From assembly GCF_024970185.1 (NCBI RefSeq), contig NZ_CP103965.1:6529001-6593000 (forward strand): a stretch of 64,000 nt of DNA. The letters run 5' to 3'. Numbering within the stretch: the stretch's first letter is position 1; the number at the start of each line of letters is the position of its first letter. Shown here piece by piece: positions 1 through 9,066 of this stretch. The translations under genes and the position numbers were made by a program. Origin of the DNA: Pseudomonas sp. N3-W. Its GTDB lineage: Bacteria > Pseudomonadota > Gammaproteobacteria > Pseudomonadales > Pseudomonadaceae. The notes under the pieces were generated by a model, which worked only from the letters and a program-made list of their open reading frames with translations, ran no database searches and was not told the DNA's origin.

Positions 1-650
1 CCGTCAGCCACTCGCTCCAGGCGATTGAGCACCGGCCCGAGGTGGAAGCGCGCGCCCAGGCTTTCCAGCCCGGCCTGAACCGCAGCGGCCGCCGCCGGGT
101 GCAGCAGGGTCGGCATGACTTGTTCGCAAGGCGCCACCAGCTGCACCTCATAACCCCCCAGGATCAGATCGTTGGCAAACTCGCAGCCAATCAGGCCCGC
201 GCCCAGCAACAGCACCCGGCGCTTGCCCGCTGCCGCTGCCCGAAAACGCGCATAGTCTTCCAGGTCGTTGATCGGGAAGACGGCATCTGCGCCGTCGCCC
301 TGGATCGGCACGCGCACGGTTTCCGCGCCCCAGGCCAGGATCAGGTCGCGGTAGACGACTGACTCTTCGCCAATCCACAGGCGCTTGTGGCCCGGATCGA
401 TGCCGCTGATGCGCGTATGGGTGCGCACTTCAGCCTTCAACTGCTCGGCCATGGCGCCGGGTTCGGCCATGCTCAGGCCGTCGGCGTCCTTGTTTTTACC
501 GAAGCCGGTGGACAGCATCGGCTTGGAGTAAGAGCGCCCGTCATCGGCAGTGATCAACAGCAGCGGGGTTTCGCTATCGAGTTTGCGAAATTCCCGCGCC
601 AGGTTGTAGCCAGCCAGCCCGGTCCCGATGATCACGACAGGTGCGTTCAT
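1..650 (-). CDS. rubB: Rubredoxin-NAD(+) reductase, C-terminal part beyond window
   Basis: This FAD-dependent pyridine-nucleotide oxidoreductase passes electrons from NADH to rubredoxin in the cytoplasm. About 216 N-terminal residues are visible and the gene runs off the left edge. The start [15 protein letters not shown] is a Rossmann FAD-binding motif (GxGxxG), and [13 protein letters not shown] near residue 150 is the second, NADH-binding, GxGxxG. The ATG at 648-650 lies 22 bp downstream of the rubredoxin gene on the same strand, so the two form an operon. Similar family members include nitrite reductase and ferredoxin reductase subunits, but the adjacent rubredoxin makes the assignment firm. 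The gene is incomplete only because of the window boundary. Confidence 0.9.
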   Translation of the reverse strand, partial: MNAPVVIIGTGLAGYNLAREFRKLDSETPLLLITADDGRSYSKPMLSTGFGKNKDADGLSMAEPGAMAEQLKAEVRTHTRISGIDPGHKRLWIGEESVVYRDLILAWGAETVRVPIQGDGADAVFPINDLEDYARFRAAAAGKRRVLLLGAGLIGCEFANDLILGGYEVQLVAPCEQVMPTLLHPAAAAAVQAGLESLGARFHLGPVLNRLERVAD

Positions 651-672
651 GCCTTACTCCTTTAATGGGTTA

Positions 673-840
673 TCAGTTGATTTCAATCATTTCGAAATCC
701 ATCTTGCCTACGCCGCAGTCCGGGCATAGCCAATCTTCCGGTACGTCCTGCCACAGGGTGCCCGGTGCAATGCCGTCATCAGGCCAGCCGTCGGCTTCGT
801 TATAGATCAGGCCACAGACCACACACTGCCACTTTTTCAT
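673..840 (-). CDS. rubA: Rubredoxin
   Basis: This 55-residue one-iron electron carrier is the usual rubredoxin length. The two iron-binding knuckles are visible: CVVCG near residues 6-10 and CPDCG near residues 39-43, which together give the four cysteine ligands of Fe(SCys)4. The acidic, tryptophan- and tyrosine-rich body ([22 protein letters not shown]) is characteristic. It sits directly upstream of the rubredoxin reductase gene on the same strand, 22 bp away. In Pseudomonas this pair feeds electrons to oxygen- or peroxide-detoxifying enzymes and, in some species, to alkane hydroxylases. No alkane hydroxylase is seen here, so a stress-related role is more likely, which is inference. The symbol could equally be rubA1 or rubA2. 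Confidence 0.93.
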   Translation of the reverse strand: MKKWQCVVCGLIYNEADGWPDDGIAPGTLWQDVPEDWLCPDCGVGKMDFEMIEIN

Positions 841-1040
841 TCAGGTATTTCCTCAGGATTCAGGCGTTTGCCGGCGCGAACGGTCGATGGGTGGAGCGTT
901 GCCGTTCAGCTCAGGGCGTTTTGTACTGATCGAACCTCGCCGATGCAAGCCTGTTCGGCGCAACGGCATGCAGGATCAATAAAAATCGCGGGGCGACATG
1001 GTAAGCTCGCCGCCTCATTTGCTGCCAATAATGACTCATT

Positions 1041-1604
1041 GTGCAACACACTAAAGCCCCCTGCCCGACTCCTCTCTGGCTGCCACAAAGCCGGCTGGCA
1101 CCGCTTCCCGACGCGTCTACCCTGGACTGGCTGTTCGACGAAGGCTCTCTGACCCGGCGCCTGACGCGTCTGTCGAATGACGGCTTCAGCGTCACGCCGC
1201 TGTTCGAGGGTTGGCAACCGTTACGTGCCGACGAGTGTGCCGCACTGGAACTGGCCGAAGGCAGTGAGGGCTGGGTACGCGAGGTGTATCTGCGTGGTCA
1301 CGGTGAGGCTTGGGTGTTTGCCCGCAGTGTTGCCTCGCGCAGTGCGTTGCAGGGCGACGGCTTGCACATGGACGAGCTGGGCAGCCGTTCGCTGGGCGAA
1401 CTGCTTTTTTGTGATCAGGCGTTCCAGCGTCAGGCCATCGAGGTTTGTCACTATCCGCAAGACTGGCTGCCAACGGAAGTCCGGGCTCCCGAGCTGTGGG
1501 GCCGGCGCTCGCGCTTCGACCGGGGCGCATTGAGCGTGCTGGTGGCCGAAATTTTCCTGCCGACCCTGTGGCTCGCCACCCGCGCCCATCCGGAGAACTG
1601 CTGA
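1041..1604 (+). CDS. ubiC: Chorismate-pyruvate lyase
   Basis: UbiC removes pyruvate from chorismate to give 4-hydroxybenzoate, the first committed step of ubiquinone synthesis, in the cytosol. The 187-residue product has the family's usual size and features: an N-terminal LTRRLTRL segment, the central [18 protein letters not shown] strand pair, the [12 protein letters not shown] motif near residue 110 and the C-terminal RRSRFDRG stretch carrying active-site arginines. Translation starts at a GTG (1041). The gene overlaps ubiA by one base pattern (stop TGA 1602-1604, ubiA ATG 1604-1606), so translation is probably coupled. Gene order and function support each other strongly. Confidence 0.93.
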   Translation: MQHTKAPCPTPLWLPQSRLAPLPDASTLDWLFDEGSLTRRLTRLSNDGFSVTPLFEGWQPLRADECAALELAEGSEGWVREVYLRGHGEAWVFARSVASRSALQGDGLHMDELGSRSLGELLFCDQAFQRQAIEVCHYPQDWLPTEVRAPELWGRRSRFDRGALSVLVAEIFLPTLWLATRAHPENC

Positions 1605-2494
1605 TGTACCAGAGCCTGCTCAAATCGCTGAATCGCCTGAACCCGAGGGCCTGGGACTTCATTCAACTGACGCGCATGGACAAGCCGATCGGCATTTACC
1701 TGCTGTTGTGGCCGACGCTGTGGGCGCTGTGGATTGCCGGCAAGGGCTCGCCATCGCTGGCCAACATCGTGATTTTTGTCCTCGGCGTGGTGCTGACCCG
1801 CGCAGGCGGCTGTGTGATCAACGACTGGGCGGACCGCAAGGTCGACGGCCATGTGAAACGCACCGAGCAGCGGCCACTGGTGAGCGGCAAGATCAGTTCC
1901 AAAGAGGCGCTGGTGTTCTTTGCAGTACTCATGGGCGTGAGTTTTCTGCTGGTGCTGTGTACCAATGCGGCGACTATCTGGCTGTCGCTGGGCGGCCTGG
2001 CGCTGGCTTTGAGCTACCCGTTCATGAAGCGCTACACCTATTACCCGCAAGTGGTGCTGGGCGCGGCGTTTTCCTGGGGCATGCCGATGGCGTTTACCGC
2101 CGAGACCGGTGACCTGCCGGCAGCGGCCTGGCTGTTGTACATCGCCAACCTGCTGTGGACGGTGGGTTACGACACTTATTACGCCATGACTGACCGCGAC
2201 GATGACTTGAAGATCGGTGTGAAATCCACGGCAATCCTGTTCGGCGATGCGGACCGGGTGATCATTTTGACGCTGCAGGGGCTGGCGCTGGGTTGCCTGT
2301 TGCTGGCCGGGTCGAAATTCCAGCTCGGCGGCTGGTTCCACCTTGGGCTGCTGGCGGCGGCAGGCTGTTTTGCCTGGGAGTTCTGGTACACCCGTGGCAA
2401 GGACCGGATGCGTTGTTTCAAGGCGTTCCTGCACAACCACTGGGCCGGGCTGGCGATTTTCGTCGGGATTGTGCTGGATTACGCAATGCGTTGA
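1604..2494 (+). CDS. ubiA: 4-hydroxybenzoate polyprenyltransferase
   Basis: UbiA is an inner-membrane enzyme that attaches the polyprenyl tail to 4-hydroxybenzoate. The 296-residue product has about eight hydrophobic segments and both Mg2+-diphosphate-binding aspartate motifs: NDWADRKVD near residue 78 and DRDDD near residue 200. The start ATG overlaps the ubiC stop codon, and the downstream gap holds a REP pair rather than another gene. It completes the ubiC-ubiA operon that turns chorismate into the prenylated quinone precursor. Length and motifs match the family with no anomalies. Confidence 0.96.
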   Translation: MYQSLLKSLNRLNPRAWDFIQLTRMDKPIGIYLLLWPTLWALWIAGKGSPSLANIVIFVLGVVLTRAGGCVINDWADRKVDGHVKRTEQRPLVSGKISSKEALVFFAVLMGVSFLLVLCTNAATIWLSLGGLALALSYPFMKRYTYYPQVVLGAAFSWGMPMAFTAETGDLPAAAWLLYIANLLWTVGYDTYYAMTDRDDDLKIGVKSTAILFGDADRVIILTLQGLALGCLLLAGSKFQLGGWFHLGLLAAAGCFAWEFWYTRGKDRMRCFKAFLHNHWAGLAIFVGIVLDYAMR

Positions 2495-2506
2495 GGCGCA
2501 AAACCT

Positions 2507-2598
2507 GTGGGAGCGAGCTTGCTCGCGATGCCGGCATTCCATTCAAAATCAATGTTGACTGGTCCACCGCTGTCGCGAGCAAGCGCGCTGCCACAAGG
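2507..2598. repeat. REP pair (REPIN-like), ubiA 3' end
   Basis: Two inverted GTGGGAGCGAGC-type units face each other across about 45 bp: GTGGGAGCGAGCTTGCTCGC at 2507 and the complementary TCGCGAGCAAGCGCGCTGCC at 2573. The second unit is degenerate. The pair lies between the convergent ubiA and the 2602-2985 gene. Confidence 0.85.
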
Positions 2599-2601
2599 GT
2601 A

Positions 2602-2985
2602 TTACTTGGCCTTGGCGACGTGCCACGCGCCATCCATTTTGCCTTCGCCGTTCATGTCACCGGCCTTCTTGTCCATCACGAAGGTGTACAGCGGCTTGCC
2701 TTCGTAGGCCCATTGCATCTTGCCGTCGTCACGCTTGACCACGGTCCAGTCGCCCATGGACTTGTCGCCCGCAGTTGCCATCAACGGTGGCCAGTTTGTG
2801 GCGCATTTGTCATTACACATGGACTTGCCGCCCGCATCCTTGTCAAAGGTGTACAGGGTCATGCCCTTGTGGTCGGTATACATGCCATCTTTTTCCATCG
2901 CCGGGTCGGCCGCAAAGGCCATGGTCGGCAATGCCAGGGCGGCAGTGATCAGCAGGGCTTTGAAAGATTGAGCAATGTGAGTCAT
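2602..2985 (-). CDS. Secreted COG4315-type repeat protein
   Basis: This is a 127-residue exported protein with a cleavable signal peptide (hydrophobic ALLITAALALPTMAFA, then AD). It contains two copies of a short repeat, each with a tyrosine-threonine-phenylalanine core (GMTLYTFDKDAGGKS and KPLYTFVMDKKAGD) and a cysteine pair with CAxxWPPL, as in the 'secreted repeat of unknown function' family (PF03640). The family's biochemical role is unknown, so none is assigned. The gene is transcribed away from phoB. The Pho box at 3066-3083 lies in the shared 151-bp gap, so phosphate control of this gene is possible but not shown. Confidence 0.8.
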   Translation of the reverse strand: MTHIAQSFKALLITAALALPTMAFAADPAMEKDGMYTDHKGMTLYTFDKDAGGKSMCNDKCATNWPPLMATAGDKSMGDWTVVKRDDGKMQWAYEGKPLYTFVMDKKAGDMNGEGKMDGAWHVAKAK

Positions 2986-3065
2986 GGAAACCTTCTTTTG
3001 TGGTTGTCAGGAATCGAACCCGAAGCTTAGACCAGGTTCACGACAATCGCAGGCGCACTAAAATA

Positions 3066-3083
3066 CTGTCACACGACTGCAAT
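3066..3083 (+). promoter_or_regulatory. Pho box upstream of phoB
   Basis: The 18-bp stretch reads CTGTCAC-ACGA-CTGCAAT, two direct 7-bp half-sites separated by 4 bp, close to the consensus CTGTCAT-N4-CTGTCAT. It ends 53 bp before the phoB ATG, which fits PhoB autoactivation. Confidence 0.8.
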
Positions 3084-3136
3084 AATTCCGTTATCTAATG
3101 CGGCGCAAGACAGTTAAATGACAAGAGGATTAAGGC

Positions 3137-3826
3137 ATGGTTGGCAGGAGCATTCTGATCGTCGACGACGAAGCGCCCATTCGCGAAATGATCGCCGTTG
3201 CGTTGGAAATGGCCGGCTATGACTGCCTGGAGGCGGAAAACTCCCAGCAGGCGCATGCCATCATCGTCGACCGCAAGCCGGACCTGATCCTGCTGGACTG
3301 GATGCTGCCCGGCACTTCCGGCATCGAATTGGCCCGCCGTCTCAAGCGCGACGAGCTGACCGGCGACATCCCGATCATCATGCTCACCGCCAAGGGCGAA
3401 GAGGACAACAAAATCCAGGGCCTGGAAGTCGGCGCCGACGACTACATCACCAAACCGTTTTCCCCGCGTGAGCTGGTAGCGCGCCTCAAGGCCGTGCTGC
3501 GCCGGGCCGGCCCGACCGATGGCGAAGCGCCGATTGAAGTCGGCGGCCTGCTGCTGGACCCGATCAGCCACCGCGTGACCATCGATGGCAAACCCGCCGA
3601 GATGGGCCCGACCGAATACCGCCTGCTGCAATTTTTCATGACTCACCAGGAACGCGCCTACACCCGTGGCCAGTTGCTGGATCAGGTCTGGGGCGGCAAT
3701 GTCTATGTCGAGGAGCGCACCGTCGACGTGCACATACGCCGTCTGCGCAAAGCCCTCGGCGATGCCTATGAAAATCTGGTACAAACCGTGCGCGGCACTG
3801 GCTACCGGTTTTCCACCAAGGCCTGA
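3137..3826 (+). CDS. phoB: Phosphate response regulator PhoB
   Basis: PhoB is the DNA-binding activator of the phosphate-starvation regulon. The 229-residue product has an N-terminal receiver domain with the acidic pair DDE near residue 10, the phosphorylated Asp54 (LLDWMLPG), T/S and K (TAKG, TKPF) in the expected places, and a C-terminal OmpR-type winged helix ([34 protein letters not shown]). The purine-rich AAGAGGATTAAGGC lies just before the ATG. phoR follows after 26 bp. A Pho box lies upstream, so it probably activates itself. Confidence 0.97.
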   Translation: MVGRSILIVDDEAPIREMIAVALEMAGYDCLEAENSQQAHAIIVDRKPDLILLDWMLPGTSGIELARRLKRDELTGDIPIIMLTAKGEEDNKIQGLEVGADDYITKPFSPRELVARLKAVLRRAGPTDGEAPIEVGGLLLDPISHRVTIDGKPAEMGPTEYRLLQFFMTHQERAYTRGQLLDQVWGGNVYVEERTVDVHIRRLRKALGDAYENLVQTVRGTGYRFSTKA

Positions 3827-3852
3827 CCTGACCGCCAGACTCGCTGACAAGG

Positions 3853-5187
3853 ATGCATGTTGACGTGAACCAAAACTGGCATGGCACCCTGATTCGCCAC
3901 ATGCTGCTGCTGGTCACCGCCTGCCTGGTGATCGGCCTGATCAGCGGTTATTACGGCTGGAGCCTCGCCGCAGGCCTGGGCCTGTACCTGGCCTGGACTC
4001 TCAAGCAATTGCTGCGCCTGCACGAGTGGCTGCGCCTGCACAAACCCGACGAAGCACCACCTGACGGCTATGGCCTGTGGGGCGAAGTGTTCGACAGCAT
4101 CTATCACCTGCAACGCCGCGACCAACGAGTGCGCGGGCGCCTGCAAGCGGTGATCGATCGGGTTCAGGAGTCCACCGCCGCACTGAAAGACGCGGTGATC
4201 ATGCTCGACAGCGACGGCAACCTGGAATGGTGGAACCGTGCTGCCGAGACTTTGCTCGGGCTCAAGACCCCGCAAGACAGCGGTCAGCCAGTGACCAATC
4301 TGGTGCGTCATCCGCGCTTCAAGGAATACTTCGAGCAGGAAAGTTACGCCGAACCGCTGGAAATCCCCTCGCCGACCAACGATCGCGTGCGCATTCAGTT
4401 GTACCTCACCCGCTACGGCAACAATGAACACCTGATGCTGGTGCGCGACGTCACGCGTATCCATCAGCTGGAACAGATGCGCAAAGACTTCATCGCCAAC
4501 GTATCGCATGAACTGCGCACACCGCTGACGGTGATCTGCGGCTACCTGGAAACCCTGCTCGATAACGTCGAGGACGTGAACCCGCGCTGGAGCCGTGCCT
4601 TGCAGCAGATGCAGCAACAGGGCGGCCGCATGCAAACCCTGCTCAATGACTTGCTGCTGCTGGCCAAACTGGAAGCCACCGATTACCCGTCGGACAACCA
4701 GCCGGTGGCCATTGATGGCCTGCTCAAATCGATCAAGGGCGACGCTCGGCAACTGTCCGGACAGAAAAACCAGCAATTCACCCTGGAAGCCGACCCGACG
4801 ATCCTGCTCAAAGGCAGCGAAGCCGAATTGCGCAGTGCCTTTTCCAATCTGGTGTTCAACGCCGTGAAGTACACGCCGGCCGAGGGCAATATCCGCATTC
4901 GCTGGTGGGGCGACGAGCAAGGCGCACACCTGAGCGTGCAGGATTCCGGGATCGGCATCGACAGCAAACACCTGCCACGCCTGACCGAACGTTTCTACCG
5001 CGTCGATTCCAGCCGCAACTCCAACACCGGCGGTACCGGGCTCGGCCTGGCAATCGTCAAACACGTGCTGCTGCGCCATCGTGCACGGATGGAAATCAGT
5101 AGCGTGCCGGGCCATGGCAGCACGTTTACCTGCCATTTTGCGCCGGCCCAGGTGACCAAATCCCACGCCATCAGCGCCGCCGACTGA
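3853..5187 (+). CDS. phoR: Phosphate sensor histidine kinase PhoR
   Basis: PhoR is the inner-membrane kinase/phosphatase that phosphorylates PhoB when phosphate is low. The product has two adjacent N-terminal membrane segments (about residues 15-50), a linker, a PAS domain (about 100-200), the HisKA motif NVSHELRTPLT with the phosphorylated histidine near residue 219, and an HATPase domain with N, G1 and G2 boxes (NAVKYT, DSGIGI, GGTGLGLAIVKH). The ATG at 3853 gives 444 residues. A GTG at 3865 is in frame and gives the start VNQNWHGTL seen in related proteins. It may be the true start, because the AAGG at 3849-3852 then sits 12 bases upstream. Confidence 0.96.
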   Translation: MHVDVNQNWHGTLIRHMLLLVTACLVIGLISGYYGWSLAAGLGLYLAWTLKQLLRLHEWLRLHKPDEAPPDGYGLWGEVFDSIYHLQRRDQRVRGRLQAVIDRVQESTAALKDAVIMLDSDGNLEWWNRAAETLLGLKTPQDSGQPVTNLVRHPRFKEYFEQESYAEPLEIPSPTNDRVRIQLYLTRYGNNEHLMLVRDVTRIHQLEQMRKDFIANVSHELRTPLTVICGYLETLLDNVEDVNPRWSRALQQMQQQGGRMQTLLNDLLLLAKLEATDYPSDNQPVAIDGLLKSIKGDARQLSGQKNQQFTLEADPTILLKGSEAELRSAFSNLVFNAVKYTPAEGNIRIRWWGDEQGAHLSVQDSGIGIDSKHLPRLTERFYRVDSSRNSNTGGTGLGLAIVKHVLLRHRARMEISSVPGHGSTFTCHFAPAQVTKSHAISAAD

Positions 5188-5310
5188 TACCGGTCAGCAC
5201 TGGCCACTAGGCAATCGCACAGTCAGTCGCTACATTGGCTGACTTGCGCCTGCCTTTCAGGCGCACTTTTTTCTTTCCTCTTGAATACACGGAACCCGCA
5301 AAACTCCATC

Positions 5311-6651
5311 ATGGACCCTTCCCCTGGCTTGACCCTCGCAACACTCTTCGCCGATTTCGGCATGATTCTTTTTGCTCTGATCCTGGTTTTGCTCAACGGA
5401 TTTTTCGTTGCGGCCGAATTCGCCATGGTCAAACTGCGCTCGACCCGGGTCGAGGCCATCGCTGAAAAGAACGGCTGGCGCGGGCACATCCTGCGCACTG
5501 TGCACAGTCAGCTCGATGCCTACCTCTCGGCGTGCCAGCTGGGTATTACCCTGGCTTCACTCGGTCTTGGCTGGGTCGGTGAGCCTGCGTTCGCACACAT
5601 CCTCGAGCCGATGCTCGGCGCCGTGGGCGTGCAGTCGCCGGAAGTGATCAAAGGCGTGTCGTTCTTCGCCGCGTTCTTCGTGATTTCGTACCTGCACATC
5701 GTGGTCGGCGAACTGGCCCCCAAATCGTGGGCCATCCGCAAACCCGAGCTGCTGTCGCTCTGGACGGCCGTGCCGCTGTACCTGTTCTACTGGGCGATGT
5801 ACCCGGCCATCTACCTGCTCAATGCCAGTGCCAACGCGATTCTGCGCATTGCCGGCCAGGGCGAACCCGGCCCGCATCACGAGCACCATTACAGCCGTGA
5901 AGAACTGAAACTGATCCTGCACTCCAGCCGTGGCCAGGACCCGAGCGACCAGGGCATGCGTGTTTTGGCCTCGGCGGTGGAAATGGGCGAGCTGGAAGTG
6001 GTGGACTGGGCCAACTCCCGGGAAGACCTGGTGACGCTGGAGTTCAACGCGCCGCTCAAGGAAATCCTGGCGATGTTCCGGCGCCACAAGTTCAGCCGTT
6101 ATCCGGTGTACGACAGCGACCGCAAAGAGTTCGTCGGCCTGCTGCACATCAAGGATCTGCTACTGGAGCTGGCGGCGCTGGATCACATTCCCGAGTCGTT
6201 CAACCTGGCCGAACTGACCCGCCCGCTGGAGCGTGTGTCGCGGCACATGCCGCTGTCGCAGTTGCTGGAGCAGTTCCGCAAGGGCGGCTCGCACTTCGCG
6301 GTGGTCGAGGAAGCCGACGGCAACATCATCGGCTACCTGACCATGGAAGACGTGCTGGAAGTGCTGGTAGGCGATATTCAGGACGAACACCGCAAAGCCG
6401 AGCGCGGGATTCTTGCGTATCAGCCGGGCAAATTGCTGGTGCGCGGCGATACGCCGCTGTTCAAGGTTGAACGCCTGCTGGGCATCGATCTGGACCACAT
6501 CGAAGCCGAAACCCTTGCCGGGCTGGTCTACGAAACCCTGAAACGGGTGCCGGCAGAAGAAGAAGTGCTGGAAGTCGAAGGTTTGCGCATCATCATAAAG
6601 AAGATGAAAGGGCCGAAGATCATTCTGGCCAAGGTGTTGATGCTGGATTGA
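5311..6651 (+). CDS. CNNM/CBS-domain membrane protein (HlyC/CorC family)
   Basis: This 446-residue integral membrane protein has an N-terminal CNNM (DUF21) domain with about four hydrophobic stretches (residues 15-160, including NGFFVAAEFA and LGLGWVGEPA), a pair of CBS domains (about 215-335, HKFSRYPVYD and FRKGGSHFAVVEE) and a C-terminal CorC/HlyC domain. Family members have been linked to Mg2+ or Co2+ export and to hemolysin-like proteins, and the substrate here is not determined. The start is the ATG at 5311; an upstream TTG at 5281 is less likely. It follows phoR in the same direction but across a 123-bp gap, so a shared transcript is uncertain. Confidence 0.87.
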   Translation: MDPSPGLTLATLFADFGMILFALILVLLNGFFVAAEFAMVKLRSTRVEAIAEKNGWRGHILRTVHSQLDAYLSACQLGITLASLGLGWVGEPAFAHILEPMLGAVGVQSPEVIKGVSFFAAFFVISYLHIVVGELAPKSWAIRKPELLSLWTAVPLYLFYWAMYPAIYLLNASANAILRIAGQGEPGPHHEHHYSREELKLILHSSRGQDPSDQGMRVLASAVEMGELEVVDWANSREDLVTLEFNAPLKEILAMFRRHKFSRYPVYDSDRKEFVGLLHIKDLLLELAALDHIPESFNLAELTRPLERVSRHMPLSQLLEQFRKGGSHFAVVEEADGNIIGYLTMEDVLEVLVGDIQDEHRKAERGILAYQPGKLLVRGDTPLFKVERLLGIDLDHIEAETLAGLVYETLKRVPAEEEVLEVEGLRIIIKKMKGPKIILAKVLMLD

Positions 6652-6678
6652 TTGCAACACCGTTGGCGGGCGGGCTCT

Positions 6679-6830
6679 TGTGGCGAGGGAGCTTGCTCCC
6701 GCTGGGCTGCGAAGCGGCCCCAAACCCCGCAGCCGCATAGATCCTGACACACCGCATTCATAGGCTTTGGGACGGCTTCGCCATCCAACGGGGGCAAGCC
6801 CCCTCGCCACAGCAAGCCCCCTCGCCACAA
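6679..6830. repeat. Second-family palindromic repeat cluster
   Basis: These differ from the GTGGGAGCGAGC repeats elsewhere. The left unit TGGCGAGGGAGCTTGCTCCC is followed by a GGGCTGCGAAGCGGCCC hairpin, and the right side has GGGGGCAAGCCCCCTCGCCAC followed by a second AGCAAGCCCCCTCGCCAC. Inverted GGCGAGGG/CCCTCGCC elements and a repeated right copy suggest a REPIN with one duplicated unit. It lies between two convergent genes. Confidence 0.8.
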
Positions 6831-6846
6831 TTTATCTACCTCGCGC

Positions 6847-7743
6847 TCACTGCTTGCCCAACGCAAAGTTGGGCAACATGCCCATCGGTTGATTGAACTG
6901 ATACGGAATCGACACCAACCCCAACCCGGTATTGCGCTGCACCACGAAGTGCAGGTGCGGCCCGCTGCTGTTGCCGGTATTGCCCGACAACGCCAGCGCA
7001 CTGCCCACCACCACCCGCTGCCCTTCATGCACGCTCACCGAGCCTTGCTTGAGGTGCAAGTACACGCCCATGGTCCCGTCATCGTGCAGTATCCGCACGA
7101 AATTCCCTGACGGATCGGTGCCGCGCCCGGTCTGCTCATTTTCGGTTTTCACCACGATGCCCCCACGCGCCGCGATGATCGGCGTGCCTTCGGGCATGGC
7201 GATGTCCATGGCGTAGCGGCTTCTCGCGCCGAAGTGGCTGTACTGGCCATTGGCGCCCTGGGTCAGGCGGAACGGACCACCTCGCCATGGAAAGGGATAA
7301 CGATAGCCCTGCGCAGCCCCTGCAGGGTCGCCCAGCGAGTATTGGAACTGCGGGGTATACACCAGCGGCTTGCCGCCAGTAATCGCCGTCAGCAGCGCCA
7401 GCCGCGAGTTGCTGCGCGCCGGCAGGACACGGCGAATCGGCTGGTTCGGTGCGCCGTTGACGTTCTGCAGGCCGGCGAAGCTCAGTTCGACCTCCACCGG
7501 GGCATACAGGTCGTTGCGCACAAAGACCACGTCCACGCCCTTCTGCTTCTTGATGTCGAGGTACACCTGACGTTCCAGGTGTTCTTCCATGCGATCGCGG
7601 AAAACGAAGACCTGAGCGTCCTTGGTGGGACGGTCGCTGTAGGAAACCACGCCACTGGCGTCGGTGGATTTGTAGATGGTCATGGCCACAGCCGAGGTGG
7701 AGGCCATGAAAAGACCACAGAGAAACAGCAAGCGCGCGAGCAT
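6847..7743 (-). CDS. M23 family metallopeptidase with DUF4124-like N-terminus
   Basis: This 298-residue exported protein is probably a peptidoglycan-cleaving endopeptidase or an amidase activator. The start ATG at 7743 gives a signal peptide (LLFLCGLFMASTSAVA). A DUF4124-like segment follows (IYKSTDASGVVSYSDRP). The C-terminal half carries the LytM/M23 fold with the expected metal ligands: a histidine in YSHFGAR, the aspartate in RYAMDIAMP and the HLHF pair, which fit a catalytic zinc site. Longer upstream reading frames lack support because the signal peptide begins here. The physiological substrate is not known from sequence. Confidence 0.85.
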   Translation of the reverse strand: MLARLLFLCGLFMASTSAVAMTIYKSTDASGVVSYSDRPTKDAQVFVFRDRMEEHLERQVYLDIKKQKGVDVVFVRNDLYAPVEVELSFAGLQNVNGAPNQPIRRVLPARSNSRLALLTAITGGKPLVYTPQFQYSLGDPAGAAQGYRYPFPWRGGPFRLTQGANGQYSHFGARSRYAMDIAMPEGTPIIAARGGIVVKTENEQTGRGTDPSGNFVRILHDDGTMGVYLHLKQGSVSVHEGQRVVVGSALALSGNTGNSSGPHLHFVVQRNTGLGLVSIPYQFNQPMGMLPNFALGKQ

Positions 7744-7860
7744 GGGCAGGATTCTGTCGAAAAGGCCTGGAAAGCAGCCTAGCAGCTGGAATGGACCAGG
7801 GTAGTCGACAGATGTTTCAAAATGGGGCGGTCTGGGACAGAGGTGCTGAGTTTGATGGCC

Positions 7861-7927
7861 CCTTCGCGAGCAAGCCCGCACATTTGGAATGCATTCCAAT
7901 GTGGGAGCGAGCCTGCTCGCGAAGGCG
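7861..7927. repeat. REP pair around a palindromic core
   Basis: The inverted units TTCGCGAGCAAGCCCGCACA and GTGGGAGCGAGCCTGCTCGC flank the near-palindrome GGAATGCATTCC. The pair sits in the gap between the M23 gene and the response-regulator gene. Confidence 0.85.
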
Positions 7928-7948
7928 GACTAACAGGCGCTGCTGTGC

Positions 7949-8899
7949 TTAAGCACCCGGCACAAAGTGCTTCTGCGCGGTACCACGAGCAATCAGGCGC
8001 GAGATGTAGTCGAGCTTCTGCGCGTCCTGATCGACGAAGCGGAAGGTCAGTTGCAGCCAGTCGCTGTCGGGCTTCGCCTCGTGGGCAACAATGGCGTGCA
8101 GGTAACCGTTCAGGCGCGCGGTTTCAGCGTTGTCGCCCTGCTCCATGTCGAGCACTGCGCTTTCCAGCACTTGCGGCAGGATGTCGGTGCGTTTCACCAC
8201 CAGCAGCGCTTCCTTGAGGCTCAAGGCCTTGATCACGCATTGCTGGGTGCCGCTGGACAGGCGCAATTGCCCCTGGCCACGACCACCAGCAGGTGCTGCC
8301 GAAGCAGCTGGCGCCTTGACCGGCGGACTGTTGAGCAGACCGCGAGTCGGTGCGGCAGCCGGAGCTGGCGCCGCCGCAACAGGTTTGGCAAACGGGTTGA
8401 CAGGTGCCGCGGATGGCGCCGCCACGGCCGCCTTGCCACCGGTCAATGCGCTTAGGGAATCGTTGCCGAATGCCGAGTTCATCTTGGTCGGCGCGCTGTT
8501 CATCAAGGTGTCGAGTTTGCCGACCTTGTTCAGCGCCTGCTTGACCTTGGTCAGCAGCTGCTCGTTGGTGAACGGCTTGCTGACATAACCGGAAACGCCG
8601 GCCTGAATTGCCTGAACCACGTTTTCCTTGTCGCCACGGCTGGTCACCATCACGAACGGCATGGTCTTGAGGTTGTCCTGCTCGCGGCACCAGGTCAGCA
8701 GTTCCAGGCCGGACATTTCCGGCATTTCCCAGTCGCACAGCACCAGGTCGAACGCTTCGCGCGCCAGAATCGCCTGGGCCTTCTTGCCATTGACCGCATC
8801 TTCAATCCGGATACCCGGGAAGTAGTTGCGCAGGCACTTCTTCACCAGGTCACGAATGAACGACGCGTCGTCCACGACCAACACACTGACCTTACTCAT
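7949..8899 (-). CDS. Response regulator with Ala/Pro linker and C-terminal accessory domain
   Basis: This 316-residue response regulator lies next to phoU and pstB. The N-terminal receiver (residues 1-130) carries the acidic pair in VVDDASF, the phosphoacceptor Asp56 (LVLCDWEMP), T/S (VTSRG) and the conserved lysine in YVSKPF. An alanine/proline-rich linker (about 170-230) joins it to a C-terminal domain of about 90 residues. The C-terminal domain has the size and strand pattern of PilZ-like domains but no clear RxxxR or D/NxSxxG c-di-GMP motif, so PilZ function is uncertain. I recall the P. aeruginosa homologue PA5364 in the same position. The start ATG is CAT 8897-8899; a longer frame begins at 8950. 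Confidence 0.8.
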   Translation of the reverse strand: MSKVSVLVVDDASFIRDLVKKCLRNYFPGIRIEDAVNGKKAQAILAREAFDLVLCDWEMPEMSGLELLTWCREQDNLKTMPFVMVTSRGDKENVVQAIQAGVSGYVSKPFTNEQLLTKVKQALNKVGKLDTLMNSAPTKMNSAFGNDSLSALTGGKAAVAAPSAAPVNPFAKPVAAAPAPAAAPTRGLLNSPPVKAPAASAAPAGGRGQGQLRLSSGTQQCVIKALSLKEALLVVKRTDILPQVLESAVLDMEQGDNAETARLNGYLHAIVAHEAKPDSDWLQLTFRFVDQDAQKLDYISRLIARGTAQKHFVPGA

Positions 8900-9024
8900 C
8901 CCACACCCCTTTAAAAAATCCCGGCAAGCATACCGCTTTGCTGATGGCACATTGCCAAAAACCTTCAGTCACGCCGGGACTTTTCGTTCGCGGGTGCTGC
9001 TCTTCAACTCAGAAGCCGCAAACG

Positions 9025-9053
9025 AAAACGCCCGGCCAAAAGACCGGGCGCTT
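9025..9053 (-). terminator. Terminator after phoU
   Basis: Read on the minus strand, the seven-bp stem CGCCCGG/CCGGGCG (loop TCTTTTGG) is followed by TTTTC. It lies just past the phoU stop, so it probably ends the pst-phoU transcript. Confidence 0.8.
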
Positions 9054-9066
9054 TACTTGGGCAATC

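Noticed and set aside
7744..7899. Longer start for the M23 peptidase (ATG 7899)
   Set aside because: It would add 52 residues before the evident signal peptide, which begins at 7743.
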